Source: Sanderia malayensis
Taxonomy: Eukaryota; Cnidaria; Scyphozoa; Semaeostomeae; Pelagiidae
Reading direction: 5' to 3'
NCBI GenBank assembly: GCA_013076295.1
Contig: RQOL01000616.1
Location: 5,546,392 to 5,610,391, forward strand
Length of the DNA: 64,000 nt
Position numbers and translations under genes: made by a program. Numbering within the stretch: the stretch's first letter is position 1; the number at the start of each line of letters is the position of its first letter. Below, in pieces: positions 1 through 13,270 of the stretch. Below the pieces are notes generated by a model. The model saw nothing but the letters and a program-made list of their open reading frames with translations. It had not been told where the DNA came from and did no database searches.

Positions 1-1125
1 CTTCAATGGAAAATTATTTAGGTTCTTTGTAATTTGCAGTTAGCAGCTGGAAGGCCTGTATTTATCTTTCTTTATGGGACGAGGTAGGTACGTTTTTTTA
101 TTAGTAGTTGATGACAGCTAGAGTTCATGACATAAATTATCCAAGGGTCGATCTCATAAATAATCCATTATGAAAGTAACCAAATCTTGCAATCAGAAGT
201 TTATATATTAATGTCCGTGTTGATAAATTTCAAGACTTGATTGTGAACAAGTCAGATACTTTATGCTGCAAAAGCAAAATACTGCATCCCTTTCAGAATC
301 AGAACTGGATTCAACATTAAGTAGATTCAGATTCTAGGGTTGTTGTTGCTGTTACTGATAAAAACTTAAAATGACTGGTCTCGTTATCAAGGCTTAAAAG
401 TAATACGTAATCGGAAATAGAAATAGCAAATTCTTCAGTTTCTCGTAAAAAATTTGCAATTCGCGCACCCTGTATTCGCGTCCTTCATTCCTTCATATTG
501 ATTTAATGTTGTCAGCGCCAGTACGGTTGTTCATTGGTACAAATTTCGCCTTTTCTAATTTCAATGTTTCAGGTTTTGTAAAATATCATAAATGTTTCTT
601 TGATCTAAAAAAAACCAATTTGCAGTTGCTTATCTTGCCAATATTTTCACCCTATTCATGGTACGAAAAGTTTCTTTGCAAGTTTCTTATTTCTTTACTT
701 TATCTTTATTTCTTTAAAAAAACTTGTACATGTCACCTCGCAAGGGACGAAAAACAAGTCTCACAAGGGACGAAAAACAAGTCTTGAGAGCTTGTAGACA
801 ATCATGGCAACTTGGACTAAAATGGACTAAAATGGACCATTTTAGTTGCTGTTTCATTTCATTGTCATTTCATTTCGTTAACAAATGGCAACTTTTTTCA
901 AAGATAATTTATTCTTTAGAAATCTGGAAAGATATTCTGGAAACGAGGTTTCAGAGTCAGCAATTGAGTTGAATTGTTTGCTTTCGTTGAAAATTGAAAA
1001 ATATTTTTAAATTTAAAAATTGAGCGGGAGTGCGGCATCACAAAGCAAGATTAGCAAAAAGATAACATTTTAGAGCAATCAGGCAAAACCATTCTTTTGG
1101 AAATGGTTTAATTTTCTCACTGACG
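1..1125. other. Upstream intergenic stretch, no assigned gene
   Basis: No coding exon that I recognise. Positions 738-782 hold a short direct duplication (two copies of a ~20-base unit ending in ACAAGTCT), followed at about 813-845 by a small palindrome around AAAATGGACC. Positions 40-83 could be a small exon of an upstream gene, with acceptor TTTGCAG and donor GTAGGT, but its 14 residues match nothing I know. An in-frame stop at 1063-1065 closes the frame of the next gene upstream of its ATG. Confidence 0.5.
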
Positions 1126-3507
1126 ATGTATCGAATACTTGCTGGCTTGCTGATATCTTCAGGCTTTCTGATGACGATGTCCACAGAGTCTGATTCTGAA
1201 AGTGGAAGCAAAACTGCCCCTGGCCCGGGGAACATTCTCGATATCCCAGAGCAAGAGAGGCTGCTAAGAAGAGGAGAAGAAACTTTAAAAAAGTATCAAT
1301 CAAGGGCAAGTGAATGCTGGACGGAGGCCGTTTCAAATTTGGCATCAACCTGCAGTGAAATGACGAGTATCGAACAAAGTATTCTTGCCATGAAATTCGC
1401 AAACTGTCATTTTGAAAAGTCAGGATTGCCAACATACGACTGTACGAGTGTAGAGAGCTTCAGGTCGTGTAGCAATTTGATGAAGAAAGACGATCCAACA
1501 TCGTATTTGGTTTACACAGAGTTTTATACCCACGTTTCTGACGTTTGCTTTTATCTGCAAAGTGACATTTGGAGAAAGCGAACATCAGAAACAATATCAA
1601 AGTTATCCTATACAGCTGAAGAAACAGTTCAAAAACTTGAAAAGTCTCTCACTAACCAAGAAACGGTGTTGGATGCTCAGAATAAATCATTGCAGAACCA
1701 AATCAGTATACTAAAACATGAAGAAAATTTAAAACAAGCACTTCAGAACTCAACAGCTTCTGCAACAATCGCTTTTGAAGAGATGAAGCAACGTGCTGAT
1801 GAACAGAAAGCTATTTTCAGCAGCACGTTTGATGGAATATTTGCTGGTGTTGATAAACTTGCAGAACTTCAAAGCATGCTGCTGGGTGAATTTATTGGTC
1901 TTCAGTCTATTGCATTTTATTTCATCACCATCATTACCTGCTATCTACTGACAAGTGCACCAAGTACTGCTGGTGCAAGACTGATTCTTTTTATAATGTT
2001 CATTTTACTTGTATTCTTGGAAAAGATCATAGTGAAAAGACAATTGCAATCCCAAGATGTCAGCCCTGGTTCTAATGTAAGACAATATGCATTGCAATAA
2101 ATGTGCTGTGAATCATTCACAATTTATATATTTTTCGTTTTGTAAAGTTTAGCCAAGTTCATGAAAAATTCACAACATGATATTCAATAATTTTTATGCT
2201 CTTTAATTTCAGGAAGCTTTGCATGCAAGCATTTGGAATGTGAGAAAGATCTTCATTGCCATATCCCTGTTCATACTTGGATATGTGGCCAGTATGTACA
2301 AAGATCTGAACAGTGTCAACAATAAGCTGCTACGTGAAATTCAAGCACAAGTTCTAGCAATTCAAAACCTCGAAAAAGCAAAGCAACTCAAAATAACTGT
2401 GTCAAACAAGTCACCAGAAAACAGGAAATATCTGCAGGATCATAATGATACTACAAGGTATTTAGAATGAATACAGTGAAACTTTGCTTAACAGATACCT
2501 CTATTAAGCAGACACCTCGCTAAGGTAGTCACCAATGGGGAACACAATATAAGGATCCTCTATAAAATGGACCCTAACCTGGATGCTGAAGGTGTTTCCT
2601 TAAAAAGTCTTCATTGTTCTCCCTGAAAACTGCATAATTTCATCTCATTTACTTGCAATGTTGATCAAACGTCCAGCATGATTAACAGTTTTTTTCATTT
2701 TTGCAGCCCGTCCAGCATTCCAACAGTATCAACACCACATGCAAAATCTAATTCATTTAGCACATTTTTAGAAATGTTCACCAGGTCTCCTTTGACACCT
2801 AAGGATCATGTGGAGGGACCATCTGAAGTGGAATCTGTGAAAAGAGATTTGCTTTTTTCTGACGAAGATGATCCAGCACCTAAAGTTAAATCTAAGAAAA
2901 AAAGCAATGTGTTTTCAAAGAAGAACTTTCTGAAAGGACAGCAAAAGACATCAAAGAATTTCAGCACCACCAACAAGCAATCACGTGAAGAAAATGTAAA
3001 TCCTCCACAGTAAAAATCCACATATAAGAGCCTGTGAATATTGCATCTAGCCTTTGTTAAACAAGAATTAGCTATGCTTTCTTGTTGTTTATTAGCAGAA
3101 ATATCTTCCTGGGGCTTTTAATTCATTGGTTCTTACATGCAGATTTTTTCTATCATAAGAGTTGAAGCCTATCCAAGACAGTGGAATATTCAGGGCCATC
3201 CCTTAGAGCAGTATCCAGATAAATGTTGTCACAATTCAGTTATCACTTGCATTTTGAAATGTAACTGCTTGTCTTCTACGTTTCTTCTTTTGTTTTCTAG
3301 CAATCAAAGATTCTAGAGACTTCTGTATCTTCAAGGTACAATCTGAGACGACGAAGTGCCACACCATTGAACAGTCCTGTCACAAGTTTCCTCTCTGATG
3401 TCTCTTCTACTCCTGGTCGTCGATCAGCAAAAAAGTGCCGAAAGAAAATCACCTCACCACCAAATAAAACGACAAGGCCATTTTTCAGCTCCGATGAAGA
3501 AGATTAG
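1126..3507 (+). CDS. bmb: Brambleberry / Kar5 / GEX1 family nuclear-fusion protein
   Basis: Four coding exons: 1126-2076, 2213-2457, 2707-2995 and 3301-3507, with phases closing as 0/2/0, giving 563 residues. The N-terminus (1-20) is signal-like. Residues 64-141 form a Cys-rich region (C64, C76, C94, C106, C115, C141), followed by helical coiled-coil sequence (about 155-250). Two hydrophobic segments (about 259-276 and 284-302) and a third early in exon 2 (about 327-343) come next. The tail is basic and serine-rich with a YNLRRRS motif and an acidic end (SSDEED). This order matches animal brambleberry, a nuclear-envelope protein of the Kar5/GEX1 family needed for fusion of nuclei or karyomeres after fertilisation. 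The start is the first ATG after an in-frame stop at 1063. The family call rests on the Cys pattern, the membrane segments and the YNLRRRS tail. Expression in germ line or embryo is inferred from the family, not seen. Confidence 0.85.
2473..2600. repeat. Fragment of a dispersed 'cagtg...cctct' repeat
   Basis: Intronic sequence in the brambleberry gene with a CAGTGAAACTTTGC start and cctctattaagcagacacc wording that resembles the inverted sequences near 37672-37725 and 54860-54940 (gaggttccactgta). Probably a decayed Tc1/mariner-type MITE. Ends are uncertain. Confidence 0.3.
3007..3151. repeat. MITE, 'CCGCATGTAAGA' family, copy 1
   Basis: An inverted-repeat element of about 145 bp in the last intron of the brambleberry gene. 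The left end reads acagtaaaaatccacatata and the right end is its degenerate reverse complement (ttcttacatgcagatttttt). It shares internal wording (cctttgttaaacaag, cagaaatatc, cctgggg) with copies at 18589, 24193, 25933 and 45308. Confidence 0.7.
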
Positions 3508-4838
3508 TTTATCTCAAAACAAATCAACTCTGATTTATAGTATCAAGATTGTCTTTTAAGTTATCAAGTTTTTCTAAAACTCATTTTATTTATAAGAAAT
3601 AACATATACTTGCTTTGCTAGCTTCCTTAATGATCATTGTAGGTCACATTCTAGAGAAGTTTGAAATCATAAATGTGAAATCAAATATGATGAGAAATTA
3701 TTGTTAGTCTGCTTTCTTCCATGCGTATGGCGTGAGCAAGAAACGTCGTAGAAAACATGCAAATTGTCTTAAATTTTCGCATTTAATCTTGCATTACTCA
3801 GTTTTCATTGAACAGGTAAGCTATCTACAAAATTCGTATTATTAAAGGCATAAAAAATCGTTTGTAGGTAACGCTATTTGGAATTAAATATTGGAAAATT
3901 TCAAAATTCACTACCGTCCATAAGTTTCATAGGAATATACGAGCAAGTAAGTACTAGAAAAAACATGAAGCTAAAACGCGAAGAAAAGTGCCGAAAAGCT
4001 GGGCACTGGGAATTACAATTATTTGGCATAAATAACAAGTAAAGCAACCTACTTCTAACATTGACGAAACAATAACAGAAACACCCCTCACCCCACGAGG
4101 GTGCTACAACTTTATTGTCCGCATAAATATAAATTTTATTTTTACAATATTGAAATAAGAATAAAAAAAGCTGGCACAAAAACTACAAAAAAGTGATAAA
4201 AAGAGATTTAAAGACAGAGTGATTTGATTACTGGTCATTGCGGCACTGCGCACTGCAAAATCGTCGTGTGGTGGACAAGATTTCAGACACTGTAAGTTTG
4301 TTCAGGCGACCAAAAGAGAAAACACAGTAACACCCCAATAACTCAAATTCGCGTCGAACCAATTTGCATCCCCCTTAAAAGCCTTGCTGGTATTATCTAT
4401 ATTTTCTATCCCTAGATAACTCAAACGTTTGTTAACTTGAATCACTTTCCACGGTCCCTTCGAGGTTCGAGTTATCGCAATTTTACTGCAGTGTGGGGAA
4501 GAGAATACCAGGAGGAACAAGATATCGGCATGGTACTGTGATATCGTCAGTTATGAATATGCCTATGCGATGTGCTATTATGGTATAATGTGCCAGCATT
4601 CGTATTGGAATATGTGAAGTACATATGAATATATATATATATACATATATATTGATAACGAAACGGTATAAATGTAGCAGAAAATTCTGCACGTGAAGAG
4701 GTTATAGATTACAGCTAACATAAAATATGAATAATATAAAGATTTTATAAATGGCGAGGAAAATAGCCCCGCACTGATAAAATCTCCACAAGGGACCTGA
4801 AAAAGGTTAGGTAAAATCACTTACACTTCATGTCCCAA
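3508..4838. other. Convergent intergenic region with 3' UTRs
   Basis: Lies between the stop codons of the brambleberry gene (+) and the sarcoglycan gene (-), so it must contain both 3' UTRs. I see no coding exon. An AT-dinucleotide run sits at about 4625-4650 and a MITE-like inverted repeat at 4325-4498. Confidence 0.6.
4325..4498. repeat. MITE-like inverted repeat (CAGTAA ... TTTTACTG)
   Basis: Opens with cagtaacaccccaataact and closes with gttatcgcaattttactg. The arms are imperfect inverted repeats about 170 bp apart. It resembles the 'attcgaac' elements at 44214 and 61846 in style and size, but the sequence is too diverged to call the same family with certainty. Confidence 0.45.
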
Positions 4839-7343
4839 TTAGCAAACACCAGATGTGACTAGACAGCGGTTAGTACCAGTTGCTGGGGCAAGGAAAAGGC
4901 TACCATCAGCACACATGCAGACTTCGCGCGCGTTTGGGTATGTTTTCAGCGTTCCAGTGACATCACTTGCTTTCAAATTATTGAATATGACAGAGGAAGA
5001 GTTCATAACAATCTAGAATTAAGGAAAGACAAGAAATTATTATCTATCAACACCAGTTTACATGATACATCTAACAACAGCCTGCTGCATTAACAGGCCG
5101 AGTGTTCTCGCCATTGGGAGACGCTGAAAAGAGAAGACGCCAGAAGGAGTAAAGTTAGGAGGAAGAAACGATAGGAGTTTAATATTCGGCATGTCTTCTG
5201 TTCCAGCTAGACTGGCGATAATGGGCTAAATTAATTCAAAGACCTTGAACTACCAGTAACAAAGTCTTTCAACAAAGTGGAATTTTAAGAGTTGTCTATA
5301 GTAATCTATCCTCACCGAATGTCTCCCTCTTCCTTTCAATTTGGCTAAGATATGGAGAGTGCGAAGGAGGCTTCGCAGTTTGAAAGGCAGAGAGAGATAT
5401 TACCGTCGCTGCGGGAGGAGAGGTGGGCCGTTCTCAGCATATTGCTAGTTGCTGAAGAAGGGCTGTTTTGCCACGCGTGTCTCATTATATACTGCCTAAT
5501 TCCCCTGAGGGTTATGTAAACAACTCCCCGAGATCCCTAAAGGTCCTTAGGGGCGCATATCTTAGCCTTATTATAAGTTCATAGAAATTCATCCGGTGAG
5601 AATAGTATAAGAGTTCGTAAATATAATTGCTTAAGGTTTGGATTTATAACTTAATCCTCGAATAAACCTCCAGGAACTTACTCACACATTACATTAAAGA
5701 TATGGTATTACATCATAGAAATAGAATGTATTCACGTGAAATGTTGCTGCCTGTAAGATATTGCAAACACCAGCTTACCTTGCCAGACTTGGAAGCAAGC
5801 TCAATGTTGTAAAGGCTGTCAATTTTGATGTCATTGGCAACTGATGTGACTTTAATGCCCTGAGCAGCATTCATGAATAAGGTTTTCGTCGGTGATTCAA
5901 GAAACAGAATCTGCTTCTCTCCAGCAGAAACCAGTGGGGTTTGGATGGACTTGTCAAATCTCAAACCGTCTGGAACTGCAAGCAAATACACACGATGATA
6001 CTCATAACAAAAAAAAATTACTTATCTTCCAAATCATTGACGGTTAATTAATCGCTGATAATTTGATGCTTAATAATTCAATACCAATAACTTGTAATTG
6101 TCAGTTATTGATGGCTACTTAACCATAAAAATTTGCCATCATTACACAGTCAAACAACACAGTTTCGTATTGCAAAAAGTATTCCGAATATCAAGCAGCA
6201 TCATGCTATTGATTTTGCTTTAAAAACAATATTTGTAAAACAAACCTTTGGAACATCAGAGAAAGATTTCACATAATACAAAAAAGAAAGAACTTTTGAC
6301 ATACCAACAAACTCAACTCCTTGGACGTTGATCTCCAACTTATCTTTATCCGCATACAGCAGATTTTTGCCAGCTTCATCTAAAATACGCATTCGTTTAC
6401 TCTTCACTACAACCTCTTCATTTCCCACATGTATCTGTCCAGTAATTTTGTTATTTGCATCTCTAGCTGACAATGTCACATTCTTCATCGACTGAATATT
6501 CAAAGCAGCATCCTAAAGCAGCAAAAAGATTTATTTTGATGGCAATTTACAAATGGCTATTATGGCACATTTTCAATGACAAAATCAGGGTTCATTCTAA
6601 CATTTGTCAAAAACAAATTGTTTATCCTTCTAATCATGACTTTAATAATAGCCCATTACCACAGCACAGTTGACATCTCAAACTCTCAAAAATATTAAAA
6701 ACAACAGATGTCCCGCCTATACTATGCCAAAATGAGGAGAGATAGAAAATGATTGAAGAAAGCGAATGTTTAATATATTAGATGTGAACTGTATAATGTC
6801 ATAATATTACAAATTTTCACTTATAAGATAATTTAGGGTATCTATAAGAATACTGAATGAAAGATTGCATTGAAGCAGTAATAACAAGCAATTTATGCCT
6901 CACCTTTCTAGACATGATGTACTTTGCTTTGAGTGTTTTCACAAATTCAGCCGGTCCTTCAAGAATGACGCCATTCTTTGTTATCCTCAGCCTGCCCATA
7001 CCATCCTAAAGCAAATACAAATTCAAAGAATGCATTAAAATCACAGCAACAATTTTATCACAAAAAAAGGCTATCAATCACTTTAAACACAACAACAGTT
7101 CACAGCTGTTAAGTAAGGATGTAAAATCTGATGACTTACAAATGAAAAATCTTGTACTCTGATAACCCAAATGACAAGTGCCAAGTTAATGATACCGAGA
7201 ATCAAGATGAGTAGGATTAGAAAATACAGACATCTTTTCCTCCAACCGTAGATGCCAATTTTGTATATCACCATAGCCGGATCAGAAGAATAATCAACAT
7301 CATCACTGAATGCGCTATTGTTTTGCCTCCTGCGACTTGCCAT
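4839..7343 (-). CDS. Gamma/delta-sarcoglycan
   Basis: Five coding exons, in transcript order 7343-7140, 7005-6904, 6512-6305, 5975-5779 and 5012-4839; all phases close and give 294 residues, close to vertebrate gamma/delta-sarcoglycan length. It is a type II membrane protein: a short basic cytoplasmic N-terminus, one transmembrane helix (about 38-61) and a large extracellular beta-rich domain. Diagnostic sequence includes [17 protein letters not shown] at residues 69-85. The C-terminal cysteine cluster is [14 protein letters not shown]...C...C, four cysteines as in the family. Sarcoglycans sit in the dystrophin-glycoprotein complex that links cytoskeleton to matrix. The missing beta-type insertions and the exact C-terminal Cys spacing favour the gamma/delta/zeta branch over beta. 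It is convergent with the brambleberry gene. Confidence 0.93.
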
Positions 7344-8540
7344 TCTCTTCTATTCTGTACTTAAACCTGGAAAAGCCAAGGCTCTTTCTTGGTTATGATT
7401 TTATGAAATTGCACCTAGCTAATCACTACAAATGCCCAGCCTTGACACACTTTCCAGTAGGAAAGTCACTGCCTGCATCTGGCTGAAGCCAAGCATAGAA
7501 TGTATGTCAATATTATTAATTCTTTCCTGTTGAGCAACTCCCTTGAGGATTATTTTGAATACACACAAAACATCTGGAAACAATAGGTTTTTTCCTTAAG
7601 AAAATAAAGACAACAAAGGTAATTAAGGGAAAACATAATAGGTCTGCCCTTCCACTGCCTGCAATAACAAATGCAGAAAGCTCTAAAATTCCCAATAAAT
7701 AAATAAAACCACTGAGCATGTATTACTTGTCAGAAAATTTTGCCACAACTATTGAACACTTATGAACCGTCGTGTTTATAAAAATTGTCAAAGGACCTCT
7801 ACTGCGTGTCTGTCTATCTCGAAGTGGACAAAGGCTGCATGCGGGGCTTGCCACTGAACAGCATAATCTTACCCAGTGCGAAACAACAATCCAATTTTAT
7901 ATCATCCACACTTTAGTGAAGAGGTTAACAAAAACATGGATATTGCTACTGCCGTAAAGCAACGAGCTATCGTTTGTTTTTGTTTATTCAGATCAACCAC
8001 AACTTGCTCATTGCTCAAATACCGATGCGAATTCCACTATCTGTGGAATAATGGGTTGGGCCCTCAGCCTAATTACTCCTTATCGACTTGAAATGCTGTT
8101 CTCCAATAGTGACGTTAACAGGATGGTAACAGAATTAATACTTACGAATTGTGAATGCAATTCAGTAGCGAGCAGTTTCAACTTAAAATTGCATTGATTT
8201 GGTGCAGATATACGCTGATGTTGAGCGAAAATTCAGTGAGCCAAAATATAAACTTAATTAATAATAAGACGATACGATATGAAAGGCATGTAATAGGCCG
8301 CAGGCCGCGCCGCTATTATAGACTAGTTCCCAGTCTCAGCTTGATTCCGGTGAGTTGCCCCTTTGTGAACAGCTTTTTCAAGAGTTTGATTTCCGTTTGC
8401 AAATAAACCCTCCACCTTGTACCACCTAGCAATTCAATAAAATGGTCCAAGTAAACGGGTAAAAGGGAGCTTTGTGCACCATCAAGTGAACATATTATTC
8501 ATGTGTTGCGATGTACCTATCTGATGCAAGGATTCTTACA

Positions 8541-8659
8541 CACCCTAATGCTTCGAGTAAACGCCCGGGGCGTTTATTAAAGTTTTTTATATTTTAGGCG
8601 GGCTTCTATTCGAGGGGGCGTTTAAAAGAAGGGGGATGTTTAATCGAAGCATTACGGTA
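8541..8659. repeat. Inverted-repeat MITE, 'TTACGGTA / cgaataagccccc' family, copy 1
   Basis: Left arm ctaatgcttcgagtaaacgc and right arm gtttaatcgaagcattacgg are inverted copies. The right end finishes in TTACGGTA like the elements at 34960, 39572 and 58781. Interior G/C-rich runs (cgcccggggcg, gagggggcg) are typical of the family. Confidence 0.65.
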
Positions 8660-10649
8660 TAGCATGTATCGATACATAGAAATCCTTGCGATGCAGCTGC
8701 CGTTCGTGTTGTGTGCCAGCTATGCTTTCTATCCTTCACGGCTCCTAGATAAGCTTACTATCTTAGTGATCCTGGCTAGCCTCACTGTCCTTCATGCCAT
8801 GGCATGGCAATCCCAGTTATTCAAATTGTCCCCTAGCTATCTTTACTGTCCCAGCTTTCCTACTGTGTCCAGTGGCGTCGAGGAAGAGGGAGGTAGCCGG
8901 GGTAAATTCCCGTGGTCCGGGTCTCAAAAAGGGCCCGAGAAGGGCCCGTGAAACGTTTTGCTAACGCAAAGCAATGATAAAACAGCCCCTTGTTTGCTTA
9001 TAGCCCCAGGGCCCGAGCTGTCTCTCGACGGGCCTGCTACTGTCTTTCGTGTCCGAGAGCTATCCTTCATTTTAATCAATGTCCTATCTATCCTTGTTAT
9101 TATCGTTCTATATGGTTTATCGTAATACTTCTCGAGTTTCCTATTCACAAATAGCCTATCTGGTCTTAATTTCAAAATACTTGAGATAAAATCCTTAATA
9201 GAGCAATCGAAGCATTGCATTATTGACAAACTTCACAATGATGTAAGATCTATTATAGGGAAGAGATGAAGTTATACTTTGCTGAGCATGCATGTGATAA
9301 AATTCGATAACAGAATTTCGACGTATGTAATTGTTTCAGTTCAAAACTTTCTGGACACAGATGCGATGCGATGCGTGTACAGTTTGCCCACAAGCATTAA
9401 GATTTAATTCGCTGCCGAGTCCATCCCTTATCATTAACAATTATTAGCTAAGAAGATGCTCTGATATTTTGACTTTGAAAAGCTACGAAAAAGCTTCTGG
9501 TAAATAATCGCTGCCCACCACGAACACATTTCTGATTGTTTTTATTACCCCAAAAGCAGATCGATTTTGAGAAGATTTAAAAATGCAACGCGTTCTGCAT
9601 CGAAAATAATCTTTACTAATAAGTGTTGTTATTTATTACACAATAACATGATGTTAATTAACCGTGTTATATGAAACTGAATTTTTGTTCAGATGGTTAC
9701 AGAAAGAGCATTATTAAGAAACAATGCCACATTTGTCGTGACGACAACGAAAAAGATAAGTAACGGTAAAATCGAATAGTGGAGGGTATAGATAAGTTCA
9801 ACAAGGACATTATACTGTAATCTCGAGACCATGAAGCACGACAGTGTGACGTATTCTGATGCAGGGTCATTGTAAAAACGGCATATGGTACAACAATCAT
9901 TACTCACAGCACAACAAACGCTATTTTCCACCTGGGGTGTCAAATACTCAAGAGCAAGGCAATGCAAGAAGTATACCAAAGATCTTTTCGCACAAAATTA
10001 AACTAGAAACGAAAAAGCTGGTAGGAATAATTGGCACAAAAGTGATCCATTACTTACCGCCTCCTCAAATCGTCTTTAAACTAAACTGCTATATTGCAAA
10101 TACCAAAATGTAATTACTGTAAATAACGAAGCCCACCAATAGCACTTTTATTCAAGTGCGGATTATTTGATTTGATGCTGGTATTCACAACGCATAAAAC
10201 TAAGTAATTATTCTAATTACCTGAAAAGATGGCCTCATTTTCGAGGTGTGTTCTATTGTGAAATAACTCCTGAAATCAGCTGAAACTGGACGTGTTACCT
10301 TGTGGCAATTAGCATGCCACAACGGTTGCGAAATTTTATCACCTAGTGTAAAAATTGCTGTTTTTGAAACGGTGCTGCTCGATGAAAAACACGTGGTAAT
10401 CAACGTACACGTTTTTTACAAGATTGGAAGGAATAGCCATTTAAAAGATGTGTCATGAGTGTGTCAAAATGATGTCATTGAAAGTCGCACTTCTGGTAAA
10501 AAGACAAAGTGACACACTGATTTGGAGGAGTATCCGTGGTTGATTTAGAAATGTTTCATGATACAGTCGATTCAGCGCAATCTCGCAATCTCGAACTCGC
10601 AAGGAAAGGAAAATTTGTTCGACATGGCGGGAGTTCAATAAGCACCCAC

Positions 10650-10740
10650 CTTCGAATAAGCCCTCCCCTCGAATATAGCCCCCATCCTGATAATCATTTG
10701 CAAAGATATTGAGCCCAAATTTCCATTTTCTTTATAAGAA
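10650..10740. repeat. Partial copy of the 'cgaataagccccc' repeat family
   Basis: Reads accttcgaataagccctccc then ccccatcctgataatcattt and gatattgagc, which matches the interior of the element at 58781 almost word for word. Only one arm is present, so this is a truncated copy. Confidence 0.6.
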
Positions 10741-13157
10741 ACTATGTACAATTTTCGCACCATGGTTTCTTAGTTTCTTAGGGTTTCGTACCTAATTATG
10801 GTACGAAAAGCTTCTTACCAAGTTTCTTAACATTGTTGAGATTTGTTACAAATCTGTGGGAATGAAGTGCGCAAGTTGTTGTTAACATTTTTCTCGCTAA
10901 AGTTTTGAAAATAGGTGGTTATGGTTTCTTATGAAGGGTTTCTTATAAAATGGGTGTAGCACTCTCTGGTTAACAAAATCAATTGAGATGACTCGTTAGA
11001 GAACGTAAAAATGTTATTCATCATATACATAGCATTACACTTTCGCCAATGCGAGTGTTGGGTGACGTAAACAATTCAATTGCTGCTGATAAAGCCTGTA
11101 GAAAGTTTTCGTGCTGAAATTAGGAAATTGCTAAAAAGTTTGAGAGCAAAAAAAAATTTTCTTTGAAAAAAATGGAAAATCTTCATTGCTTATGTTGAGA
11201 ATAAAAACACATTAGCAAAGTGCCGGTGGAGTAGCTATAAGCGGGTTTTTCAGATATTTATAGAATACAAACAATATACAACGTATCCTTTCTGGTCAAT
11301 GCGTGCTTACATTGATAAGAAGAACAGGGTGAAGTTCTGATTTATGCATGCAATTGAAATCATACCATTAATAATGTAATTGCTGTACCTGTGTGAGTCA
11401 GTGTTGCTGAGCTAAATATAAACCAATGTTTTGCCTAGTTTTTAGTGAAATCATTGTTCTTCATTGTTTCGCATGAACATGAAGATTGATAAACTTGAAT
11501 TTTTTCGTCGCAAATAAAATCACTTGGCGATAGTTAATAACACTAACTGGATTGTGAGAGCGAAGCCGGTACCATGTTCAAGGAAATAAGCGCACTTGCT
11601 GTAAATTCAGTATATTGCTTTGCTTTTTAAAATTAATTTGAGCCTTCAGGTCAAGATCTTGACTAAACTTTGCCTTGATTCGTATACATATTCTTGTCAC
11701 CTTGCTTTCAAAGCATATTTGACCGAAATTCCACGATTTACCAAAAAATAACCAATACCTAATCAGTAATGTTAAATTTAAACGGTAAAACGTCTTGCTG
11801 TTTTTGGCTTAAACTTAAACGAGGCTGAGACGCTAAATTTAAACAAGACTGGGGCACTGAAATCTACTTCTTAAAATAAGCAGTCAGATTTCAACCGAAT
11901 TGTTATCTGGCACGCTTGCATGGGGATGAATAACAATAACATTGCTATTCATCCCCATGCTATTCATCCTAAAATAGGAGAAAATCGCACGAAAGGATAA
12001 ATTCGTTTGACTCAACTAGCAGCAAAGCCAAGACAACACACGAAGCACCGCACCCTTGGTCACCTGCAAAATATGGTTTATCAAATGCAACAAGCACATT
12101 CAGTATTGGCTTGGTGACAATTGTGCATTCAAGAAATAAACATTCATTTATCAACTACCAGCAATGCGCGACCACAAGTTCGCATAAATGCAACACACGC
12201 CTCGATAAGGGTTATTAGGCCTTGAAATATACTGGGCAGTCGCAGCTCTCGATGTTTGCTCAAAAATAACATCACAATCAAACCGATGCGAGAATATTCT
12301 GGGAGTGTGCATTACAGCAATCGAGGGCTTTTGCATTTAACAAACAAAAGCCTAAATTGGCTATTGAGCTTAACAAACAAGATACATCGAAGTGAAGCTT
12401 ATTTCTGTGTGTTATTCTTTGGCTGTTGTTGCAAAAGTAGACAAAAATGTGGAGATAAAAGAATGCAATATATATGTTTATATGAATGAAGATGGTGAGA
12501 AAATTAATTGATGATTATATCATCAATGGAAAATAGGAGGATACATTAAGTGTGTTAAAGAATGGAGCTTTCTTGGAGCAAAGATTGATCTGGAGTCAAA
12601 TATTTTCATTCGAAGATGTTTTCGTGGAAACTTTAAGTCAAAGCTGTACAAAAATGTTGCCATACGCCAAATGAAAAGCCTCATTGCATAATGAAAAATG
12701 CCTACAGCAAAGAACATAGCAGACCTTACCTAAATACATAGCATAAAGAAAGAGCAACATATGAGAGTAACGTCTTAAGTCAAGAGCTGATCAAGTACTA
12801 AAAGTAGTAGGTGCAGGTGACACTTGACTCTTGTAAGAATTGCAAAACAGTTGCAGTATAGTGGGCATAACTCTTATTGAACACTTTAATCCACACACAA
12901 AGACAAAAAACCTCAACTAACTGGATTTAAACGACAATAATGAGGCATCATTACAAACGGTACGGAAATAATTAAATATACTTAGTATATCAGCTGCAAG
13001 AAAGAAAAAGGCAAGTAAATTACAAGACTCCTAATCTCGTACGACTTCACAGCCTCGTGAAGCAGGTGAAAGCACTAAAAGGATTTATATCTCCAAACCA
13101 TTAGCAGATGAAACCACTTGCAAGCCAAAGCCTCAACATTCACGGAGATTACAACGT

Positions 13158-13165
13158 TGATATAT
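13158..13165 (+). promoter_or_regulatory. TATA box of the seven-TM gene
   Basis: Sequence tatataag lies about 113 bp upstream of the ATG at 13271. A start site about 30 bp downstream would give an 80-base leader without upstream ATGs in a good context. The assignment is positional and not tested. Confidence 0.45.
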
Positions 13166-13270
13166 AAGCTCGAAGAGAAGCACGTATACAAAAGCTAGAA
13201 AAGCGTCCTACGAGATTCGCTCAAAAGTTCTTCCTCAGAAGACATTGCCTCACAGTCACCGAACATCAAG

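Larger units (their letters stand above)
7344..13157. other. Long intergenic region, no supported gene
   Basis: Nearly 6 kb without a coding exon I can support. Short open frames here have no recognisable composition or flanking splice logic. It contains the inverted repeat at 8541-8659 and a repeat end at 10650-10740. Promoter and any 5' UTR exons of the sarcoglycan gene should lie just above 7343, and distal regulatory sequence of the seven-TM gene near 13158. Confidence 0.5.

Noticed and set aside
40..83. Possible 44-base exon of an upstream gene
   Set aside because: Splice-like sites are present but the peptide is too short and unrecognised to support a call.
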